10,272 nt of DNA from the NCBI GenBank assembly GCA_027318525.1, contig DAHVPA010000055.1:1-10272 (forward strand), given 5' to 3'. The notes under the pieces were generated by a model that had not been told where the DNA came from, searched no databases, and saw only the letters and a list, made by a program, of their open reading frames with translations. Shown here in pieces: positions 7,528-10,272 of this stretch (positions are counted from its first letter, which is position 1; every line of letters starts with the position of its first letter). The DNA is from Candidatus Cloacimonadota bacterium (GTDB taxonomy: Bacteria > Cloacimonadota > Cloacimonadia > Cloacimonadales > Cloacimonadaceae). The translations under genes and the position numbers were made by a program.

Positions 7528-7649
7528 ACTGATTCTACAGCAAGGCTCTGTGACTATGTTCCTGCCTTTTCCCTTGACATTTGTCACTTAGTCTGCCACG
7601 CTGCAGTTATGGTCATAATTCTTTTTACATCAGCCTTTGGGGCTTTCTG

Positions 7650-8138
7650 ATGCGGCATTCCGGATGGATTCTGTTGCCGGTTTGCCTGTTCTTGGTTTGG
7701 ACTGGGCTTATCTCTGCTGAGCAGGTCAGAATCTCCTCTGTCTATTATCATGACAAGGGGAGCAGCGTTCAGCTCACTTCTTTGCCCGATTCTTTGACTG
7801 CATCAGCCATAAGCCTGCTCACTTCCTGCGATTTACGATACCGCTTGTCAGTTTCGGACAGCCTGATAAAAAGTATGGTCAAATCTGCTTCCTGTCTGGA
7901 ACTCGTTTTTACCGAAGCCTGGACGGTTCGGACTCTGGAGCCGCCCCTCTATCGCATCGACCGTATCCTGATTCCTTTTGACGGGCTTTATGCCACAGAT
8001 ACATCCAGCGCTGCAGCAGTCATTTTTCTGGGAAATGGCACTTACTTTTCGGGACCACTGGGCAATAGCTCCGGTCTTCCCTTGCGGGCAAAACTGCACA
8101 AATCCCTTGCTCCTTATCTGCTTAAACGGATTGATTAA
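7650..8138 (+). CDS. Small secreted protein of unknown family
   Basis: I do not recognise this protein. It has 162 residues from the ATG at 7650, starting with a convincing Sec signal: a short basic start, a hydrophobic core at about 6-20 and an ISA-EQ cut near residue 23. The mature part is about 140 residues, mixed in character, with hydrophobic segments at 84-90 and 105-110 and a Gly/Ser-rich stretch near 128-145 (LGNGTYFSGPLGNSSG). It has no lipobox, no membrane helix and no catalytic motif I can name. Upstream in-frame TTG codons would place polar residues ahead of the signal, so I rejected them. A GGGG at 7639-7642, 7 bases ahead, is a modest ribosome binding site. It is divergent from the aminotransferase and convergent with the minus-strand gene ending at 8152, so it appears to be transcribed alone. 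Confidence 0.7.
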   Translation: MRHSGWILLPVCLFLVWTGLISAEQVRISSVYYHDKGSSVQLTSLPDSLTASAISLLTSCDLRYRLSVSDSLIKSMVKSASCLELVFTEAWTVRTLEPPLYRIDRILIPFDGLYATDTSSAAAVIFLGNGTYFSGPLGNSSGLPLRAKLHKSLAPYLLKRID

Positions 8139-8151
8139 CAAAGCAATCCCA

Positions 8152-8601
8152 TCAGATAGATTTATCCCATCTTTTATAACCTTCCACCTCCGGCAGCAAA
8201 CCTGCTTCGATGGCAGCTTTTACTGATTTGCAGGGCAGGTTTTGCGCATTTATCTGCTCTCTGGTGATGGTCTTCAGGTCCACTGTCCCCGGCATGGCTT
8301 TCTGCAGCGCCCACATCAATTTGTTATACATCTGCGCCCAGGTAAAGACCGGTTTTTCCCTGCCGGCAGGAAGTTCGTTGTAACTCTGGCAGTAATCCAG
8401 CAGGTTATATTTATAATCTTCGGAAGGCTGCAGCGCATAAATCTGGCGCTGGGCAATGCGGAAGGGAGCCTGTCCCGGATGGTTCTTGAATTTGAAGCTC
8501 CGCCTGGCGTAGATATTGCCCGTACGGCTGTCCATATAATATATCAGGTCATCGGCTTTGCCTGTGTAACCATGCAGCATATGCTTAAACTTGACTTTCA
8601 T
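8152..8601 (-). CDS. Conserved-looking 149-residue protein, function unknown
   Basis: I cannot name a family. From ATG 8601 the product has 149 residues with no signal peptide and no membrane segment, so it is probably cytoplasmic. It is rich in Tyr, Lys and Arg. The N-terminal half (MKVKFKHMLHGYTGKADDL, then YYMDSRTGNIYARRSFKF) looks like a small beta-sheet with basic edges. The middle (about 87-103) is a Trp-containing helix (TWAQMYNKLMWALQKAM), followed by NLPCKSVKAAIEAGLLPEV. The basic, Arg/Lys-rich sheet would suit nucleic-acid or protein binding, but this is only an impression. The start is decided by GGAGG 5 bases upstream; a TTG at 8691 in the same frame would overlap the esterase gene. 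It lies 28 bases after the esterase stop and is probably co-transcribed with it. Confidence 0.8.
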   Translation of the reverse strand: MKVKFKHMLHGYTGKADDLIYYMDSRTGNIYARRSFKFKNHPGQAPFRIAQRQIYALQPSEDYKYNLLDYCQSYNELPAGREKPVFTWAQMYNKLMWALQKAMPGTVDLKTITREQINAQNLPCKSVKAAIEAGLLPEVEGYKRWDKSI

Positions 8602-8606
8602 CGCTT

Positions 8607-8611
8607 CCTCC
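8607..8611 (-). promoter_or_regulatory. Strong ribosome binding site fixing the start at 8601
   Basis: On the minus strand the sequence is GGAGG, AAGCG, ATG: a perfect Shine-Dalgarno core 5 bases ahead of the ATG at 8601. It excludes the longer reading from TTG 8691, which has no comparable site and would run 62 bases into the esterase gene. Confidence 0.85.
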
Positions 8612-8629
8612 GCAATAATCTGTAATTTC

Positions 8630-9751
8630 TTATTTAATTCTTTCCAGGAAAGCGTCCAAAGCGGTTTTTGATACCCGGTGCTCTCCTTCAAAGGGAATAA
8701 AGGTAACCGGTATCTTTTTCTGCAGTAAGGTGTTGTAAGCTGTTTCTGATTCGGAATATTGGACCACCCGGTCTTGTTTGCCGTGACTGATGATTACTTC
8801 AAGGTTTTTGGCTTTTTTGAATTCCCTGTTGTTGATATTTTCTGATTTCAATCCGCCCCCGCAGGCAACCAAACCATCAAACACATCCGGATTTTTCAGA
8901 GTCAGCAAATAGCCGAAATAGGCACCTTGGGAAAATCCCAGCAGCCAGGTTTCCTTGACGTTGTATTTCTTTTGCAGTTTTTTTGCCAGACCTGTTACGT
9001 AGCTCTGCACCCACCCATATGATGTCTCCATGGCTTTACTTTCCATCGGGACGAACGGTCCCCAGCTGAAAGCGGAGTTCTTGCTTTCGGGAAATGCGTA
9101 TGGTGCTTCAGGAACGACATAGATAATGTTTTTATCTTTGAAATACTGCCATAAACCGCCAAAGTTCTGCGCCACACCGCCCAGTCCGTGCATGCCGATG
9201 AGCAGCGTATATGACTTCTTGGCATCGTAATCCTGCGGAAGATAGAGATAATAGGAACCGTATTGCCGGATGGGAAAATAACCAATCTTGCCTTTGTTGC
9301 CTGCTTCGTTTTCGCTCCACACTTTCAGGGAATCGAGTGCCATAGTAAAGGTTTTAGCAGTGCGCACCTGGTCAAAATCCTTGTCTTTGCTGATATGATC
9401 CAGGTCTTTGTATCCTTTTTTATAAGAGATTTTCAGGTACTTGGCTGCTTCCACGGGACTGCCCAGAAGACCATAGCAACACGCCAGGTTATACCAGCTG
9501 TCTGCATCGTCGTCTTCTTCAGCCAGATAAGCCAGATAATACTGGGCTGCCTGCTGGAATTTGCCCTGTTGATAATAATCAGTAGCTTTTTCTAGATAAG
9601 GTGTTACATCCTCATCATCGTCCTCAAGCGGATCAAAGTTATAAATGTCAATCTGGTCGGGCGTCTGGGGTCTGAGTGTCTGCTGGGCATAACTTGTCAC
9701 CATAATCAGCAGCATAAACAGCATCAGCCAAAGTGCTTTCTTGCGTTGCAT
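8630..9751 (-). CDS. Secreted TPR-containing alpha/beta-hydrolase (phospholipase/carboxylesterase-like)
   Basis: The 373-residue protein (from ATG 9751) has a Sec signal at 1-22 (basic start, Leu/Met core, SYA before QQ), so it is exported. Residues about 50-130 contain one to two tetratricopeptide-like helix pairs (KATDYYQQGKFQQAAQYYL, then SWYNLACCYGLLGSPVEAA). From about 155 to 373 it is an alpha/beta-hydrolase of the phospholipase/carboxylesterase or feruloyl-esterase type: HGLGG oxyanion turn at 188-192, nucleophile Ser274 in GFSQG, Asp327 in SHGKQDRVV, His358 in GEHRV. The triad is complete, so it should hydrolyse esters, but the substrate is unknown. The TPR part may bind a partner protein or position the enzyme. 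An acidic linker (PLEDDDEDV) precedes the repeats. It is preceded by the palindromic array at 9813-9911 and followed by the 149-residue gene. Confidence 0.88.
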   Translation of the reverse strand: MQRKKALWLMLFMLLIMVTSYAQQTLRPQTPDQIDIYNFDPLEDDDEDVTPYLEKATDYYQQGKFQQAAQYYLAYLAEEDDDADSWYNLACCYGLLGSPVEAAKYLKISYKKGYKDLDHISKDKDFDQVRTAKTFTMALDSLKVWSENEAGNKGKIGYFPIRQYGSYYLYLPQDYDAKKSYTLLIGMHGLGGVAQNFGGLWQYFKDKNIIYVVPEAPYAFPESKNSAFSWGPFVPMESKAMETSYGWVQSYVTGLAKKLQKKYNVKETWLLGFSQGAYFGYLLTLKNPDVFDGLVACGGGLKSENINNREFKKAKNLEVIISHGKQDRVVQYSESETAYNTLLQKKIPVTFIPFEGEHRVSKTALDAFLERIK

Positions 9752-9758
9752 GAGGTCT

Positions 9759-9763
9759 CCTCC
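9759..9763 (-). promoter_or_regulatory. Strong ribosome binding site fixing the esterase start at 9751
   Basis: On the minus strand GGAGG lies 7 bases before ATG 9751, inside the purine run GGAAGGAGGAGACC. The longer reading from ATG 9790 would put Tyr, Cys, Glu and Asp residues before the signal peptide and would translate this site itself, so 9751 is the better start. Confidence 0.85.
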
Positions 9764-9808
9764 TTCCTGTCTTGAACAATATTTATACATTCTACAGACT
9801 TACTTTTT

Positions 9809-9814
9809 TGTCAA
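9809..9814 (-). promoter_or_regulatory. TTGACA box upstream of the esterase gene, promoter uncertain
   Basis: A perfect TTGACA on the minus strand at 9814-9809 reads toward the esterase. No -10 lies at the ideal 17-base spacing. The best candidates are TAGAAT at 14 bases and TATAAA (9787-9782) at 21, both off the usual range. The box touches the outer edge of the palindromic array, so a regulator bound there could block or recruit polymerase. Confidence 0.35.
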
Positions 9815-9911
9815 GTGCATTACTTGACTATTACTATACCATTACGGTAGCAATACGGTTAATGACCGTAATGATACCGTAATCCTACCGTAATAGATAA
9901 GTAGTGCAATT
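9813..9911. repeat. Large imperfect palindrome built from 11-base phased units
   Basis: The two arms are mirror complements around base 9862. Of 49 opposing positions I count 38 Watson-Crick and 3 G-T matches. Left-arm units start at 9819, 9830, 9841 and 9852 and read ATTACTTGA, ATTACTATA, ATTACGGTA and AATACGGTT. The right arm has the inverted forms GACCGTAAT (9864-9872), TACCGTAAT (9875-9883) and TACCGTAAT (9886-9894), with a degraded copy at 9897-9905. Spacing is 11 bases throughout each arm. A further forward copy, ATTATGGTA, sits at 9909-9917. It lies between the regulator stop (9929) and the esterase start (9751). It may be a cooperative operator array, a long hairpin in the transcript, or a small repeat element. 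Confidence 0.85.
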
Positions 9912-9928
9912 ATGGTAAGGGAATGGAA

Positions 9929-10246
9929 TCAGGTTTGGTTAAGCAGGTTCAGTATATTCTCCCTGTATTGGATAAAAGCTTTTCTGCCCTGTTTGGTAAG
10001 CCGGATAAGGGTATGTGGGATACGTCCGACGAATTCTTTTAGTATCTCCACATAGCCGCTCTGCTCAAGTTTCTGCAGGTGAACCGAAAGATTCCCTTTG
10101 GTGAGACCTGTCTTGTGAACCAGATAAACGAAATCAGCCTTTTCCACCACGAAGAGGTAGAGCATAATGTTCAGACGGGCAGGCTCGTGGATGACGCGGT
10201 CTATCTCTTCAAGACTTACATCAAGGCTGACGTCTTCATTCTTCAT
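9929..10246 (-). CDS. Winged-helix transcriptional regulator (HTH_34-like)
   Basis: This 105-residue protein is a compact single-domain winged-helix DNA-binding protein. It opens with an acidic stretch, then IHEPARLNIMLYL (19-31), the typical first helix of ArsR/MarR-like and HTH_34 regulators. A helix with FVYLVHKTGLT (39-49) follows, then the recognition helix TKGNLSVHLQKLEQSGY (49-65), a wing (about 66-84, EILKEFVGRIPHTLIRLT) and a C-terminal dimerisation helix (85-105). No effector domain and no metal-binding cysteines are present, so the signal is unknown. The ATG at 10246 has no strong Shine-Dalgarno and follows an in-frame TAA at 10250-10252. Translation coupled to an upstream gene outside the window is plausible. 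The phased array begins 18 bases past its stop and is the obvious candidate for its DNA target, but this is inference. Confidence 0.87.
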   Translation of the reverse strand: MKNEDVSLDVSLEEIDRVIHEPARLNIMLYLFVVEKADFVYLVHKTGLTKGNLSVHLQKLEQSGYVEILKEFVGRIPHTLIRLTKQGRKAFIQYRENILNLLNQT

Positions 10247-10272
10247 CTTTTAACACCGGATATTTCCTGAGA

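Noticed and set aside
7574..7579. TTGACA box as promoter for the small exported protein gene
   Set aside because: The box is perfect, but no -10-like sequence is found at 15-19 bases; the nearest (CATAAT at 7614-7619) is 34 bases away.
8602..8691. N-terminal extension of the 149-residue protein from TTG 8691
   Set aside because: It would overlap the esterase gene by 62 bases and ignore the perfect GGAGG site ahead of ATG 8601.
9263..9595. Plus-strand reading frame of 110 residues opposite the esterase
   Set aside because: It is a shadow of the esterase gene, with no ribosome site and a composition expected of an antisense frame.
9752..9790. N-terminal extension of the esterase from ATG 9790
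   Set aside because: It would put a polar segment in front of the signal peptide and read through the strong ribosome binding site.
9813..9911. Rho-independent terminator for the regulator gene
   Set aside because: On the minus strand the palindrome is followed by an A-rich run, not a U tract, and it is far longer and more AT-rich than a typical terminator stem.
9813..9911. Integron attC site or CRISPR array
   Set aside because: No RYYYAAC/GTTRRRY core sites are present at the ends, no integrase or cassette gene is nearby, and the 11-base units have no unique spacers of CRISPR length.

Overview
The window is ordinary bacterial chromosome: densely packed protein genes, standard code, Shine-Dalgarno starts and sigma-70-like promoters. 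It holds no RNA genes, no recognisable mobile element and no CRISPR array. A beta-barrel-like exported protein, lipoproteins and Sec signal peptides indicate a Gram-negative (diderm) cell. The combination of genes, moderate GC and small secreted proteins of unknown family would fit an uncultured anaerobic lineage such as Cloacimonadota. That placement is an impression from the protein sequences, not a demonstrated assignment.

Layout. (1) 1-2562, plus strand: a likely operon of a six-helix membrane protein of unknown function, TrmB (tRNA m7G46 methyltransferase, overlapping the previous gene) and a dGTPase-type HD hydrolase, with a candidate promoter at 15-42. (2) 2576-4324, minus strand: an exported barrel-like protein followed 3 bases later by a polysaccharide-deacetylase lipoprotein. 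(3) 4475-5476, plus strand: a secreted C39-like cysteine peptidase, divergent from the barrel gene across a 150-base promoter region with two TTGACA boxes facing outwards. (4) 5473-7481, minus strand: a MalY/PatB-type PLP aminotransferase translationally linked to dapD, probably a lysine/diaminopimelate unit. (5) 7650-8138, plus strand: a small secreted protein of unknown family. (6) 8152-9751, minus strand: a secreted TPR-plus-alpha/beta-hydrolase esterase followed by a 149-residue protein of unknown family. (7) 9929-10246, minus strand: a small winged-helix regulator, probably preceded by a gene cut off by the window end.

The most unusual element is non-coding. Between the regulator and the esterase lies an imperfect palindrome of about 99 bases (9813-9911, centre 9862), built from 11-base units (ATTACGGTA-like) in direct orientation on the left and inverted orientation on the right. 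One helical turn separates successive units, and the left end touches a TTGACA box reading toward the esterase. A cooperative operator array for the adjacent regulator is the simplest reading. A long hairpin or a non-autonomous repeat element are alternatives.

Taken together, the window mixes housekeeping functions (tRNA modification, nucleotide pool, lysine or cell-wall precursor) with envelope and secreted hydrolytic proteins. No defence system or phage genes can be supported.
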